This document shows, one piece after another, positions 42,495 to 52,138 of a DNA stretch of 64,000 bases (position 1 is the first letter of the stretch; every line of letters begins with the position of its first letter). The stretch covers positions 1 to 64,000 of the forward strand of contig OMVQ01000009.1 of the NCBI GenBank assembly GCA_900314555.1. The letters are read 5' to 3'. The DNA is from an uncultured Eubacteriales bacterium (GTDB taxonomy: Bacteria; Bacillota; Clostridia; Lachnospirales; Lachnospiraceae). The translations under genes and the position numbers were made by a program. The notes beneath the pieces are model-generated. The model saw only the letters and a program-made list of their open reading frames with translations, was not told the DNA's origin and made no database searches.

Positions 42495-43871
42495 TTAATC
42501 ATTATCGTATGCTTTAATATATACGAAATTACCATTATCTTTATTCTGTCCATCACCATTTAAAATGGCATTAACAAAACCCTCTCCATCAGATTTCGTT
42601 ATAACTATAGGAACTCCTAACTTATCGCTGACCTCCTGTAATGTATAGTCATCTAGAAATACATCTTCACCACTTCTTAATATGTTATTAGGAAGCAGTA
42701 ACCTGTCGCCAAGTTCTTTATCCTTAAGCTGGTCAATTAAATCAGTTCCCGTAATCAGACCTGATACTGTAATCTTTTCTCCAAAAAAGTTATTTATTAT
42801 TTTATAACAATTTACTCTGACATTTTTAATCTTTTTCTCAATTAATTTTGCCATCTTGTTAATCATATCATAGGCTAGGACTCCTGTTGCTAAGGAAACC
42901 ACTAATTCTTTCTCTATTTCAACAGGTTCAAGACTTTCGTAATACTCCATAAATTCATTCCACAGAAGTCTCATCATTCCAACGCCATTTTCAAGCTGTA
43001 TATATCCGTCATATCTTTCTTCTTCCGGAAAATCTCTTTCAGCTAATATATACCATTCATCACTTGCCTGAATGAAATGAAGCCCATATTTCTCATAGAA
43101 TATTTTCTGATAACTTTCTATCATATCAATAACTTCACAGGCATCTTCTTTATTAAAACTTTCTAATGGATATAAACCATCTCTGTATTTCGTAAGTCCC
43201 GCCGGAACAACTGATGCACTTCTCATTATAGGAAGATAGCTTCCTAAATCTTCAATTGTTCTCTTAAGTTCATCTTTATCATTAACACCTTTACACAGAA
43301 CAACCTGTCCATTCATTTCAATTCCTGCTTCATATAAAATTCTAATCTTATCTAAAGCATCTCCCGCAAAACGATTACTAAGCATTTTGCATCTCAACTC
43401 TTTATTAGTTGTATGAACCGAAATATTTATAGGTCCTAAATGATATCTGATAATTCTATCAATGTCTTTCATACTCATATTAGTGAGTGTGACATAATTA
43501 CCCTGTAGAAAAGAAAGTCTCGAATCATCATCTTTAAAATATAATGTTTCTCTCATTCCTTTAGGCATCTGGTCGATAAAACAGAACATACACTTATTCT
43601 GACAACTTCTGTAATTGTCCATAAGACCATTCTCGAATACTATGCCCAAATCTTCATCAGGATCTTTATCTATCTCTAAGAGCCATTCCTCACCATCAGT
43701 TTTTCTTACTAAAACCTCGATATATTCATCTTCAACAAAATACTGATAATCAAATATATCTTCAATGTCATTATCATTAATCTTTAAAATGACATCTCCC
43801 GGCTCTAAATCGAACTCTTCGGCTATCGAACCGTCCTTAATTTCTTTTATAATATGCTCATTTTTTTTCAT
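42495..43871 (-). CDS. DUF512 protein with PDZ and radical SAM-like parts
   Basis: A 458-residue protein widely found in Clostridia. The N-terminal PDZ-like segment (DLEPGDVILKIND, about 20-33) precedes CQNKCMFCFIDQMPKGMR, a Cys-rich motif of the radical SAM kind, near residue 90. The middle keeps barrel features (ISVHTTNKELRCKMLSNRFAG), and the C-terminus is DUF512 (VSLATGVLAYDMI, VSGLITGTDLIDQL). The reaction is unknown. It is usually encoded beside der, as here, which suggests a link to ribosome or tRNA work. Confidence 0.88.
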   Translation of the reverse strand: MKKNEHIIKEIKDGSIAEEFDLEPGDVILKINDNDIEDIFDYQYFVEDEYIEVLVRKTDGEEWLLEIDKDPDEDLGIVFENGLMDNYRSCQNKCMFCFIDQMPKGMRETLYFKDDDSRLSFLQGNYVTLTNMSMKDIDRIIRYHLGPINISVHTTNKELRCKMLSNRFAGDALDKIRILYEAGIEMNGQVVLCKGVNDKDELKRTIEDLGSYLPIMRSASVVPAGLTKYRDGLYPLESFNKEDACEVIDMIESYQKIFYEKYGLHFIQASDEWYILAERDFPEEERYDGYIQLENGVGMMRLLWNEFMEYYESLEPVEIEKELVVSLATGVLAYDMINKMAKLIEKKIKNVRVNCYKIINNFFGEKITVSGLITGTDLIDQLKDKELGDRLLLPNNILRSGEDVFLDDYTLQEVSDKLGVPIVITKSDGEGFVNAILNGDGQNKDNGNFVYIKAYDND

Positions 43872-44020
43872 TAATAAATCTTCCTGCTTTCTAAATGCAT
43901 ACTCTTTTAGTTTATCAGTAATCTAAATATTTGTAAAGTTCTATTATCCTATAAACCCTATAATACTGTTTAATACTATTTTAATGTTATTATATAAAAC
44001 CTGATAATCTTGTCTGGGTA

Positions 44021-44863
44021 TTATTTTATCACCATAAATGCAGCAAGATTTCCTCTTTGTCCATTAAGTCCACGATGCGAGAACAAAACATCTTTATTAC
44101 AACAGGTGCATATTCTCCTGTTCTCGATATGACTTTCTGATATTCCTGCCTCTTTAAGAATCAGTTCATTGACTTTCCACAAATCTAACTGATATTTACC
44201 ATTATGTTTATCATCAAGAAATTGTTCCACATCTTCTTTAGAAAAATTCTTCTTAAATTCAATTGCTACGTCTTCACTGACTTCATAACATTTACGGCAG
44301 ATAGACGGACCTATTGCACATATTATGTCTTTTCTGTCGCAGCCATATTCACTTACCATTTTATCAACTGTAACTTTTCCCATTTTATTTACGGTACCTT
44401 TCCAGCCTGAATGTGAAAGTGCAATTACTTTCTTAACCGTATCCACAAAATAAAGCGGCACACAGTCAGCATAGTATGTAAATAACACTATGCCAGGTTC
44501 ATTAGTCATAAGTCCGTCAACGTCTTCATAATCACGTTCTTTTATGATGCCTTTACCCTTATCTTCCTTACTGACAATTCTTATATTCGTAGTATGTGTC
44601 TGGTGCGAAGCCACAAAATCATCTATATCATAGCCTATTTTTCTACCGACAATTCTGTAATTTTCTAAAACATCTTCCTTTTCATCGCCTCTTGCAAATG
44701 AAAGATTAAGTGTCGAATAAATTCCTTTACTTACACCACCTAATCTTGTAGTAAAACCATGCTCTATAAATGGAATTTTCTCAAAACTTTCGAATCTGAT
44801 TAATGGTAAATCACTATTATCTTCATTAAATTTTTGTTTTAAATTATCTAAATACTTATTCAA
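44021..44863 (-). CDS. pgeF: Purine nucleoside phosphorylase-like protein PgeF (YfiH)
   Basis: The YfiH/PgeF family, once called polyphenol oxidases, binds zinc and has been linked to purine nucleoside phosphorolysis and to peptidoglycan editing. The 280-residue protein has FIEHGFTTRLGGVS, SHQTHTTNI, YADCVPLYF, LSHSGWKGTV and GPSICRKCYEVSEDV, which hold the His and Cys metal ligands. The start is TTG at 44863 with GGAGG nine bases upstream. It follows the YraN gene by two bases. Confidence 0.92.
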   Translation of the reverse strand: MNKYLDNLKQKFNEDNSDLPLIRFESFEKIPFIEHGFTTRLGGVSKGIYSTLNLSFARGDEKEDVLENYRIVGRKIGYDIDDFVASHQTHTTNIRIVSKEDKGKGIIKERDYEDVDGLMTNEPGIVLFTYYADCVPLYFVDTVKKVIALSHSGWKGTVNKMGKVTVDKMVSEYGCDRKDIICAIGPSICRKCYEVSEDVAIEFKKNFSKEDVEQFLDDKHNGKYQLDLWKVNELILKEAGISESHIENRRICTCCNKDVLFSHRGLNGQRGNLAAFMVIK

Positions 44864-44865
44864 GT

Positions 44866-45351
44866 CTATATTCCTCCAAATGCATTTTTAATCAGTACAA
44901 TATTGTCATCTTCTATTCCGACAATATCAAATCTTATGTATGTATTTTCCGGTATGTCATTTTCTAACATATAATATGTCGCAGTTTTCATTATTGTATT
45001 CTGCTTCTGTCTGTTAACAGCTTCAAATGGTGTTCCGAATTTTCCACTATGTCTAAATTTCACCTCTATAAATACAAGGTCACACTTATCCATTGCAATG
45101 ATATCTATTTCACCATAATGACATCTGTAATTATATTCAATAATTTCATATCCAAGGCCCTTAATATATTCGCCTGCGGTTTTCTCATATTCTTCACCAA
45201 GTGTTCTTTTATTTATTTTATTATAATTAATCTTATTATTTTTAGATTTACTATTCCTTGGCTTATTATTCTTTGGTTTGTTATTGTTTACTTTATTATT
45301 TTCATTTATAATGTTATTACTTATTCTACTATACTCATCCTTATATTTCAT
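44866..45351 (-). CDS. YraN-family (UPF0102) nuclease-like protein
   Basis: The C-terminal 110 residues match YraN: GEEYEKTAGEYIKGLGYEII, then NYRCHYGEIDIIAMDKCDLVFIEVKFR, a nuclease-type D-ExK core. The first 45 residues are a Lys/Asn repeat (KPKNNKPRNSKSKNNK), absent from typical members of about 115-120 residues. The ATG has GGAG nine bases upstream and there is no better later start before the fold. It sits in the rbgA-rnhB-FliK-FlhB-yraN-pgeF run. Confidence 0.88.
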   Translation of the reverse strand: MKYKDEYSRISNNIINENNKVNNNKPKNNKPRNSKSKNNKINYNKINKRTLGEEYEKTAGEYIKGLGYEIIEYNYRCHYGEIDIIAMDKCDLVFIEVKFRHSGKFGTPFEAVNRQKQNTIMKTATYYMLENDIPENTYIRFDIVGIEDDNIVLIKNAFGGI

Positions 45352-45366
45352 TTATACATACTCCTC

Positions 45367-45651
45367 TTATGATATCTTCTTGCGTATTCTGTCCATTTTA
45401 TCAACGAATACTAATATTTCAGCCACTACCCCATATAATTCAGGAGGAATCATGTCACCAATCTCTAACTTAGAAAGTGTTCCTGCTAATTTCTCATCCT
45501 CATACACAGGCACATCTGATTCTTTCGCCTTATCTAAAATCTTCTCAGCAAGTATTCCTTTACCTGTTGCGATTACTTTTGGTGCTTCATCTCCACGATT
45601 ATATTGAAGTGCTACCGCTGTTTTCTTCTTAGCTTTCTCTTTATCTTCCAT
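45367..45651 (-). CDS. FlhB C-terminal-like export switch protein (YlqH-like)
   Basis: A 94-residue protein resembling the cytoplasmic domain of FlhB. It has AVALQYNRGDEAPKVIATGKG, ILDKAKESDVPVYEDEKLAGTLSKLEIGDMIP and ELYGVVAEILVFV. The NPTH autocleavage motif of FlhB is missing, and there is no membrane part. B. subtilis has a similar pair, ylqG-ylqH, after rnhB. The role is not established; it may modulate flagellar export. Confidence 0.85.
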   Translation of the reverse strand: MEDKEKAKKKTAVALQYNRGDEAPKVIATGKGILAEKILDKAKESDVPVYEDEKLAGTLSKLEIGDMIPPELYGVVAEILVFVDKMDRIRKKIS

Positions 45652-45713
45652 ATAAATAATTCCTTTTTAAGTCTGTGTTTTGAATATTTTATAAACTTCT
45701 TTAACTCCATAGA

Positions 45714-47459
45714 TTACGTGCGTATATCGAATATATATCTCTTTATTGATACAGCATTTTCATTATTAGCAGTTATAGGTAATATCGCATTGAATTCCTG
45801 TGATTTCTTCTCACTTAATTCAGTACTTATCGTAACATTATAACCCATTTTCTCTAATCTTTCTGCTAATTCTCCCAGATTATCTTCTATGAGATTTCTA
45901 GAAATCTCATCATCTAATGTGAATTTAGTCGTTACACTGTTCTTCTTCATCGATATATTTATGTCTGTTGCACCTAAATAATCTAATTGCAAATGCAAAA
46001 ATGCCGTCAGCGCATCATCATTAATTTTCTTATTCTTTCTCCTGTTATATACATACAAGTCTCCGTTCTTCTGTCCCTCTAAGAATTTAACCGGAACCTG
46101 GACATATGCTTCTATGTTATTTAATTCATTCATAAAATTCATATTCTTACTAAGTTTGTCGCCCGCAAGTGACAGATTTTCGCTCTTAACATTCTCTGGC
46201 ATATTCTTAATCATTTCAGTAAGCTTATTTAATTTATCATATATTTTATCTACTTCATTCTTAACATTCTCTTTATCTTCACTTAATTTAACAGGATTAA
46301 GGTACAACTTATCCATAAGTAGTTTCGTGATTTTCTCTTTAAATGCAGGTGACTTTATCACATTATTAAATGCCTCCTTTGGCATATTTTCGCCAATATT
46401 TTTAAGTACTTTAGATAATTCCTTAAAAGTATCTGGACTGTCTACCATTTTAAGCAAATCTTTTGTAGTCTCTTTTGAAAATTCCTGTATATTGTCTTTA
46501 TTATAAATATCGTTTTTATCCGTATTTATATTTTCTAAAATATGCTTATTATCATTATCCGCATCAAATATATTAGATAAATCTTCTAAAATTGTATTGA
46601 TTTTCGTAAAACTGTCTGAACTAATAATATTGCCCATTAAATTGTCCGGATTAATGTTACTTTCTGTAAAGTTTCCTAAAATAACATTATTCTTCAAATT
46701 CCCTGCATTAATGTCACTTTCTGTAAGGTTTCCTAAACTGACATTATTCTCTATAAAGTTTTCTGTACTAATATTACTTTCTAACAGTTTTTCAAATACT
46801 TCTAAGATGCCATCTCCTATCTCCATAATATTCTCAGAAATATAATGGCTTGATGTGGTATAGGCATCATACATATCCAGATTTTCTCTATTGATTTCTA
46901 TTCCATTCTTCGTCATATCAATAAGTTTATCTATTGATTCATTAGCATAAACTGATGATAATTTAATCATATTTATGATTGACTGCTTATCTATTGGTTG
47001 TCCGTTCGCTATTAATTCTTTTACTATCGCAATATTTTTGTCATTAATTGTTAATCCTGCGGTAAGAAGTGATTTATTAACAAGTTCTGAAGATACTTCA
47101 TTATTAGCTATAGGTCTTATAACTAACTGTGTGTCACTATTATCTTTGACTTGAAATAATAATTTATCGCCAATATTAAGTTCTAATGCCTGCTGCATAG
47201 TTGCATTAATATGTTCATTTCCTTCTAACAGAATTTCCACATTCTGATTATTAATGTTAATTATTTCACCACGAAAAACATCACCGGCAGCTAAATCTCT
47301 CAGATTTATTCCACCAGTGTTATTTGAGGTATTTACAGTCTGTACATTCTGGTTCTGTACACTTCTGTCGACAGCTTCATTTCTGTTAGAACCTGAATTA
47401 GAAACTGCACCGGAAACAGATTGAGAATCCGTATAATAATTAGATAGATTTATATTCAC
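45714..47459 (-). CDS. FliK-like protein with low-complexity centre (YlqG-like)
   Basis: A 581-residue protein. The N-terminus is Ser/Asn/Gln-rich; the middle holds imperfect repeats of about 20 residues around 230-290 (NVSLGNLTESDINAGNLK is one). The C-terminal 130 residues resemble the FliK hook-length domain: VQVPVKFLEGQKNGDLYVY, TAFLHLQLDYLGATDINI, LGELAERLEKMGYNVTIST. The start is GTG with AAGGGG upstream. It lies directly after rnhB and before the FlhB-like gene. Role in hook length or another export process is inference. Confidence 0.7.
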   Translation of the reverse strand: MNINLSNYYTDSQSVSGAVSNSGSNRNEAVDRSVQNQNVQTVNTSNNTGGINLRDLAAGDVFRGEIININNQNVEILLEGNEHINATMQQALELNIGDKLLFQVKDNSDTQLVIRPIANNEVSSELVNKSLLTAGLTINDKNIAIVKELIANGQPIDKQSIINMIKLSSVYANESIDKLIDMTKNGIEINRENLDMYDAYTTSSHYISENIMEIGDGILEVFEKLLESNISTENFIENNVSLGNLTESDINAGNLKNNVILGNFTESNINPDNLMGNIISSDSFTKINTILEDLSNIFDADNDNKHILENINTDKNDIYNKDNIQEFSKETTKDLLKMVDSPDTFKELSKVLKNIGENMPKEAFNNVIKSPAFKEKITKLLMDKLYLNPVKLSEDKENVKNEVDKIYDKLNKLTEMIKNMPENVKSENLSLAGDKLSKNMNFMNELNNIEAYVQVPVKFLEGQKNGDLYVYNRRKNKKINDDALTAFLHLQLDYLGATDINISMKKNSVTTKFTLDDEISRNLIEDNLGELAERLEKMGYNVTISTELSEKKSQEFNAILPITANNENAVSIKRYIFDIRT

Positions 47460-47460
47460 T

Positions 47461-48222
47461 TTAAATCAGCCCCTTTATGAAACTCCGTCTGTGAATTGGG
47501 CAAGGACCGTATTTTCTCAAGGCTTCTATATGTTCTTTGGAACCATATCCTTTATTCTTAGCAAAACCATATTCAGGATATAATTCATCATACATTACCA
47601 TAAGCCTGTCTCTTTCCACTTTCGCAATAATACTTGCTGCCGCAATAGAAATCGACTTTGCATCACCTTTAATAATAGGCACCTGCTTTATATTCACTTC
47701 CGGAATATTAACTGCATCGTTTAATAATATATCGGGTTTTACATCTAATTCATTAATAGCTTCACGCATTGCCCTGTATGTAGCCTGAAGAATATTAATA
47801 TCGTCAATTACCTCAGGACTTGAATATGCTGTTTTGACAGCTATTGACTTTTCCTTAATAATGTCGTAGAGTTCCTCTCTTTTAGCGGCACTTAACTGCT
47901 TAGAATCATTTATATATAAAATGTCTACATCTTTAGGCAGAATAACTGCACCTGCACATACAGGTCCCGCAAGTGGTCCTCTTCCTACTTCATCAATCCC
48001 ACAGATATACTGATATTCACTGTATTTTCTTTCAAATGCCTGCATATTATAGGTTCGTTCTACTTCTTTATTATGTTTATCGATTTCTTTCTGATATCTT
48101 TTTATTAAATTAATAACTCCTGCACGCTCATCATCAGAATATTTTGCCATTAAATCAGCATATCCATCTATATTACTGGCTGCAAATTCTTCTTTTATAT
48201 CAGATATTTTTATTCCTGCCAT
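47461..48222 (-). CDS. rnhB: Ribonuclease HII
   Basis: RNase HII removes ribonucleotides from DNA and RNA-DNA hybrids. The 253-residue protein has the metal-binding core ICGIDEVGRGPLAGPVCAGA (about 73-92), VKTAYSSPEVID, DILLNDAVNIP and SIAAASIIAKVERDRLM, with GYGSKEHIEALRKYGPCPIHRRSF at the end. The 70-residue N-terminal helical extension is common in Firmicutes. It follows rbgA by 17 bases and precedes the FliK-like gene by one. Confidence 0.96.
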   Translation of the reverse strand: MAGIKISDIKEEFAASNIDGYADLMAKYSDDERAGVINLIKRYQKEIDKHNKEVERTYNMQAFERKYSEYQYICGIDEVGRGPLAGPVCAGAVILPKDVDILYINDSKQLSAAKREELYDIIKEKSIAVKTAYSSPEVIDDINILQATYRAMREAINELDVKPDILLNDAVNIPEVNIKQVPIIKGDAKSISIAAASIIAKVERDRLMVMYDELYPEYGFAKNKGYGSKEHIEALRKYGPCPIHRRSFIKGLI

Positions 48223-48238
48223 CTTGTTGTTCCTCTGT

Positions 48239-49156
48239 CTATATATTCTTTTCTAAACTAATTCTTCCGAGTTTACCATTTCTGAATTCATCAAGAAGAA
48301 TTCTTGATGCTTTATCAATATCTAATTCATTGCCTTTTAAAAGGAATTTCCTGTTAAATGCAATATCATTTAACATCTGTAATGTATCATCACTCTCAGT
48401 TATTCCATATCTCTCATTCAGAATTCCATTATAATTCTCTGTAAGGAATTTCAATAAATCCATTGCTAATTCTGTGGTATTCAGAATCTCATCTTTAATC
48501 GAACCGATTAAGGCAAGTCGCATAGCTACTGTCTGGTCCTCGAATTTAGGCCATAAAATACCCGGTGTATCAAGTAATTCAAGTGTACTGCTTAATTTAA
48601 TCCACTGTTTTCCTTTAGTAACTCCCGGTTTATTACCTGTCTTAGCACAGGCCTTCTTAGCATATGAATTAATGAATGTAGATTTTCCGACATTAGGTAT
48701 TCCAACTACCATTGCTCTCACCGGGCGGTTAAGTATACCTCTCTTTCTGTCTCTTTCTATCTTCTCTTTACAAGCCTCTTTTACAACATTGTTAATGGCT
48801 TTAAGACCATTTCCATTCTTAGAATTAACCATTACCGCAAAATATCCCTGATTCTCAAAATATTCTGCCCATTCTTTAGTTATTCTCTCATCAGCTAAAT
48901 CGCATTTATTAAGTAATATAAGTCTTGCCTTATTCTTACCTATTCTGTCTATATCAGGGTTTCTGCTGCTCATTGGAACTCTGGCATCTACTAATTCTAT
49001 TACTAAATCAATAAGTTTTATATCCTCTTCCATCATTCTTTTAGCTTTAGTCATATGACCGGGATACCAGTTAATATTGGTTTTTGTTAAGTTATCCTGT
49101 TTATTATTCTTTAATTCCTGTCTTTCTTGTCTTTTCTGATACATATTCTTTGACAT
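48239..49156 (-). CDS. rbgA: Ribosome biogenesis GTPase RbgA (YlqF)
   Basis: RbgA drives a late step in 50S assembly. The 305-residue protein has a circularly permuted G domain: NINWYPGHMTKAKRMM, then LLNKCDLA (G4) comes before GIPNVGKSTFINS (G1) and ELLDTPGILWPKF (G3). The C-terminal helical domain binds rRNA. In B. subtilis it lies between rplS and rnhB. Here about 5.4 kb of accessory genes separate it from lepB-rplS. Confidence 0.96.
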   Translation of the reverse strand: MSKNMYQKRQERQELKNNKQDNLTKTNINWYPGHMTKAKRMMEEDIKLIDLVIELVDARVPMSSRNPDIDRIGKNKARLILLNKCDLADERITKEWAEYFENQGYFAVMVNSKNGNGLKAINNVVKEACKEKIERDRKRGILNRPVRAMVVGIPNVGKSTFINSYAKKACAKTGNKPGVTKGKQWIKLSSTLELLDTPGILWPKFEDQTVAMRLALIGSIKDEILNTTELAMDLLKFLTENYNGILNERYGITESDDTLQMLNDIAFNRKFLLKGNELDIDKASRILLDEFRNGKLGRISLEKNI

Positions 49157-49349
49157 TTTTTCACTTCCTTCATATCGTTTTTATTATATTTAACATTTGC
49201 AATATATTATAACATATAACAATGAATTATAACATCAATTTTCTAATTCATAACAATCTCATTTCGATTTATATGGTAACAATAAGTTATAATACAAAAC
49301 GTGTTTATAATTAATCCTGACTTACCATAAAACTATCCTCCCTAACTTA

Positions 49350-49390
49350 TAAACAAGCCGGACAATGCATTATATCACATTATCCGGCTT
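49350..49390 (-). terminator. Terminator after the nitroreductase gene
   Basis: AAGCCGGACAATG (49355-49367) pairs with 49378-49390 except for one mismatch. On the minus strand TTGTTTATAAG follows. Confidence 0.75.
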
Positions 49391-49446
49391 GGAATAAGCT
49401 ATAATTTATAAATCATATCTACACTTTGATTGATATTTGAAACTCT

Positions 49447-49989
49447 TTACATAAAAGTAAGTATATCTGCTACTTCCTTTCTCTTTGGTGCAGCAGGGTC
49501 ATCAGCAGGATATCCTAAAGCAATCAATGCTGAAACTGATTTATCTTCACCAATTCCAAGAACCTCTTTTACCTTAGCTTCTTCATATATTCCCATAACA
49601 ACAGTTCCAAGTCCTTTTTCATGAGCAGCGAGGCAGAATACTTCTGCCGACATTCCTGCATCATATGACTGCCAATGGTCTTTCTTAGATGTAGAATAGC
49701 TTCCATCTCTTTCATATCCTGCTCTCTTGTTAACCGTAACTTCAACCATTAATACAGGTGCGCCCATTATATTATTCTTATTGCCTGCGTGTCCCATAAT
49801 ACACTCTTCTGCAATCTTAGTCTTAATATCATTATCATAGATTGCTATATATCTTACTGTCTGTGAATTCTTCCAGCTTGGTGCAAATCTTGTAACTTCA
49901 ATAATCTCTTCAATTAAAGACTTATCAACAGGCTTATCCTCATATTTTCTAATACTTCTTCTTGTCTTAATACATTCAATTGCTTCCAT
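49447..49989 (-). CDS. Nitroreductase-family flavoprotein
   Basis: An FMN-dependent NAD(P)H oxidoreductase of 180 residues. The FMN-binding start IKTRRSIRKYEDKPVD, FAPSWKNSQTVRYI, SYDAGMSAEVFCLAAHEKGLGT and ALGYPADDPAAPKR are typical. The natural acceptor cannot be read. I use the ATG at 49989, which has GGAGG eight bases upstream; an in-frame TTG just before it overlaps that site. It is a single-gene unit closed by a strong terminator. Confidence 0.9.
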   Translation of the reverse strand: MEAIECIKTRRSIRKYEDKPVDKSLIEEIIEVTRFAPSWKNSQTVRYIAIYDNDIKTKIAEECIMGHAGNKNNIMGAPVLMVEVTVNKRAGYERDGSYSTSKKDHWQSYDAGMSAEVFCLAAHEKGLGTVVMGIYEEAKVKEVLGIGEDKSVSALIALGYPADDPAAPKRKEVADILTFM

Positions 49990-50112
49990 ATCAAAAACCT
50001 CCAAAAATTGATATCTTTATAATACCATATTTTTCCTAAGTTAACCATATATTAATTACGCATATTTGTATTTCTTAACTAAGCATATTTGTATTTTTAT
50101 TGTATTTTTTAA

Positions 50113-51444
50113 TTAAGCATATTGATATTTCTTTTTATTCTTAACAAGGAATGTCACACTTACAATCAATGATAATATTTCTGCAAAAACCACTGCAAGC
50201 CAGATACCATTTATGCCCCAGATGGCTGGAAGCAGATATATCATTACAACCTGGAATACCAATGTCCTAAGGAAAGAAATTATAGCTGATACCAATCCGT
50301 TATTCAATGCAGTAAAGAATGATGAAGCAAATATATTAAAACCACTGATTAAATATGATATTGAAAATAATCTGATTGCTTTTGTTGTTATATTCATCAA
50401 ATTCATATCATATCCCACGAAAATTGATGCCATCATTCTAGATAAAATTTCAGCTAATCCTGTAATCACAATAGCTGTTACTGCTATTAAAATTATGCTT
50501 TTCTTTAATAAATTCTTTAATTCATCAGTATTTTTCGCTCCATAGTGGAAGCCCACTATAGGGGCCGAGCCTAATGCATAACCCATATATATGCCCGAGA
50601 AAATAAATCCCGCATACATAATTATTCCATAAGCCACGACTCCATCTGAACCTGCATATTTCATAAGCTGTGCATTAAATAGCATACTAACCAGTGATGT
50701 CGATAAATTTGTTAACATTTCTGATGAACCATTCGTAAATGTTTTAACAATCGGTTTTAATTCAAATCTGGTCTTTGTAAATCTCAAAATACTGCTTTTC
50801 TTAGTAATAAAATATAATAATGGTATAATTACTCCTACTACCTGACTGATTCCCGTAGCAAGTGCCGCACCAAAGACTCCCATTTCAAATACATAGATAA
50901 GCAAAAAGTCTAATGTTACATTGCAAACACCTGATATTATAGAAACAACTAACCCTAATGTTGGCTTTTCTGCAACAATTAAAAAACTTTGAAAGGAATT
51001 TTGTAAACAAAATGGTACTAAGAATATAAGCAATGTTCTTCCATAAACCACACAATCATTCAACATTTTCTTATCTGCACCAAGTAACTTCGCCATTGGC
51101 TCTATCAGTATAATTCCTATGATTGTGAGTACAATTCCTATTATAATCAGGAGATATATTAACATTGAAAAATATCTGTTTGCCTTTTCTTTATCTCCCT
51201 CGCCTATCGTCTTAGATACCAAGGCACTTCCACCTGTTCCCATCATAAAGCCAATCGTCCCTAATATCATTATTGCAGGCATAATTAAATTTACTGCTGC
51301 AAATGCCTCAGAACCCACTCGGTTTGAAACAAATATTCCGTCAACCACTCCATAAATAGATGTTAGTATCATCATTATTATAGTTGGCAATGTGAATCTG
51401 ATTAATTTATTATATGTGAAATGTCCACCTAATCCTATGCTCAT
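50113..51444 (-). CDS. MATE-family efflux transporter
   Basis: A 443-residue membrane protein with about 12 helices in two related halves. MATE hallmarks include LTSIYGVVDGIFVSNRVGSEAFAAV in the first half, GTGGSALVSKTIGEGDKEKA, and SAPIVGFHYGAKNTDELKNLL in the second. Such proteins export cationic drugs or toxic compounds using sodium or proton gradients. Its ATG overlaps the MarR stop by four bases (ATGA), so the pair is one operon and the regulator probably controls the pump. Confidence 0.92.
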   Translation of the reverse strand: MSIGLGGHFTYNKLIRFTLPTIIMMILTSIYGVVDGIFVSNRVGSEAFAAVNLIMPAIMILGTIGFMMGTGGSALVSKTIGEGDKEKANRYFSMLIYLLIIIGIVLTIIGIILIEPMAKLLGADKKMLNDCVVYGRTLLIFLVPFCLQNSFQSFLIVAEKPTLGLVVSIISGVCNVTLDFLLIYVFEMGVFGAALATGISQVVGVIIPLLYFITKKSSILRFTKTRFELKPIVKTFTNGSSEMLTNLSTSLVSMLFNAQLMKYAGSDGVVAYGIIMYAGFIFSGIYMGYALGSAPIVGFHYGAKNTDELKNLLKKSIILIAVTAIVITGLAEILSRMMASIFVGYDMNLMNITTKAIRLFSISYLISGFNIFASSFFTALNNGLVSAIISFLRTLVFQVVMIYLLPAIWGINGIWLAVVFAEILSLIVSVTFLVKNKKKYQYA

Positions 51445-51908
51445 TCTTCTATGTTCTCCTTGTAAATCTCTTTATTAACTTCGTTTTTAAAAGATATAAC
51501 CTGTTTCCTAAAAAATTCCATAACAATATCCATTTCTTTCTCATCTACATTTGCAAAGGAATTTTTTTCAGCTTCCATAACTTTTTCTATCGTATCTTTT
51601 GTTATCTCTTTGCCTTTTTCCGTTAATTTTATTTTCTTGAATTTCTTGTTATCATCTAAATATTCCAGACAAATATATCCTTTATTCTTCAAATCTTTAA
51701 CTGAAGAATTAATTGTCTGCTTATTAAAACACCAATCCTCATATAATTCTTTCTGTGTACAACCGTCCTCATTTTCACACAATGCATATAATATCCAGAA
51801 GCCACTGTCTGATAGATTATAATAGTTTGCAATCTGATGATATATGATTTCAAACTCATTCATATATTTAGAAATCATTTCCCACTTTTCTTTTATCCTG
51901 TCCGTCAT
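51441..51908 (-). CDS. MarR-family transcriptional regulator
   Basis: A 155-residue winged-helix repressor. The DNA-binding part runs from DSGFWILYALCENEDGCTQK through NKQTINSSVKDLKNKGYICL to DDNKKFKKIKLTEKGKEI (about 33-100). C-terminal helices form the dimer. MarR proteins commonly repress their own promoter until a ligand binds. Two matching palindromes, one inside the promoter spacer and one after the start, lie upstream. It heads the operon with the MATE pump. Confidence 0.92.
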   Translation of the reverse strand: MTDRIKEKWEMISKYMNEFEIIYHQIANYYNLSDSGFWILYALCENEDGCTQKELYEDWCFNKQTINSSVKDLKNKGYICLEYLDDNKKFKKIKLTEKGKEITKDTIEKVMEAEKNSFANVDEKEMDIVMEFFRKQVISFKNEVNKEIYKENIEE

Positions 51909-52037
51909 TACTAACCTGCTTTCTTTCGAATATAATAATATAATAAATACTATCTGCTATAATGCATCAATAAACCACTCAAGGCTATAGCATATTTCTT
52001 TATGATATTATTTGTACCAAAATATCATTATACAACA

Positions 52038-52051
52038 GTATGATTTCATAC
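52038..52051. promoter_or_regulatory. Second MarR operator candidate
   Basis: GTATGATTTCATAC repeats the half-sites of the palindrome in the promoter. It lies about 20 bases after the -10 box, so it would be in the early transcribed region. Confidence 0.6.
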
Positions 52052-52066
52052 CATTATATTTTCAGT

Positions 52067-52095
52067 ATTATAGTATGAAATCATACTATTGTCAA
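52067..52095 (-). promoter_or_regulatory. marR-MATE promoter with operator in the spacer
   Basis: Minus strand TTGACA (52090-52095), 17-base spacer, TATAAT (52067-52072). A palindrome at 52070-52089 (ATAGTATGA, AA, TCATACTAT) fills the spacer. Bound MarR would block polymerase. Confidence 0.85.
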
Positions 52096-52138
52096 GTTGT
52101 AAAAAAGCTATAAAAAAAGAAGCATTTATTCAATGCTC

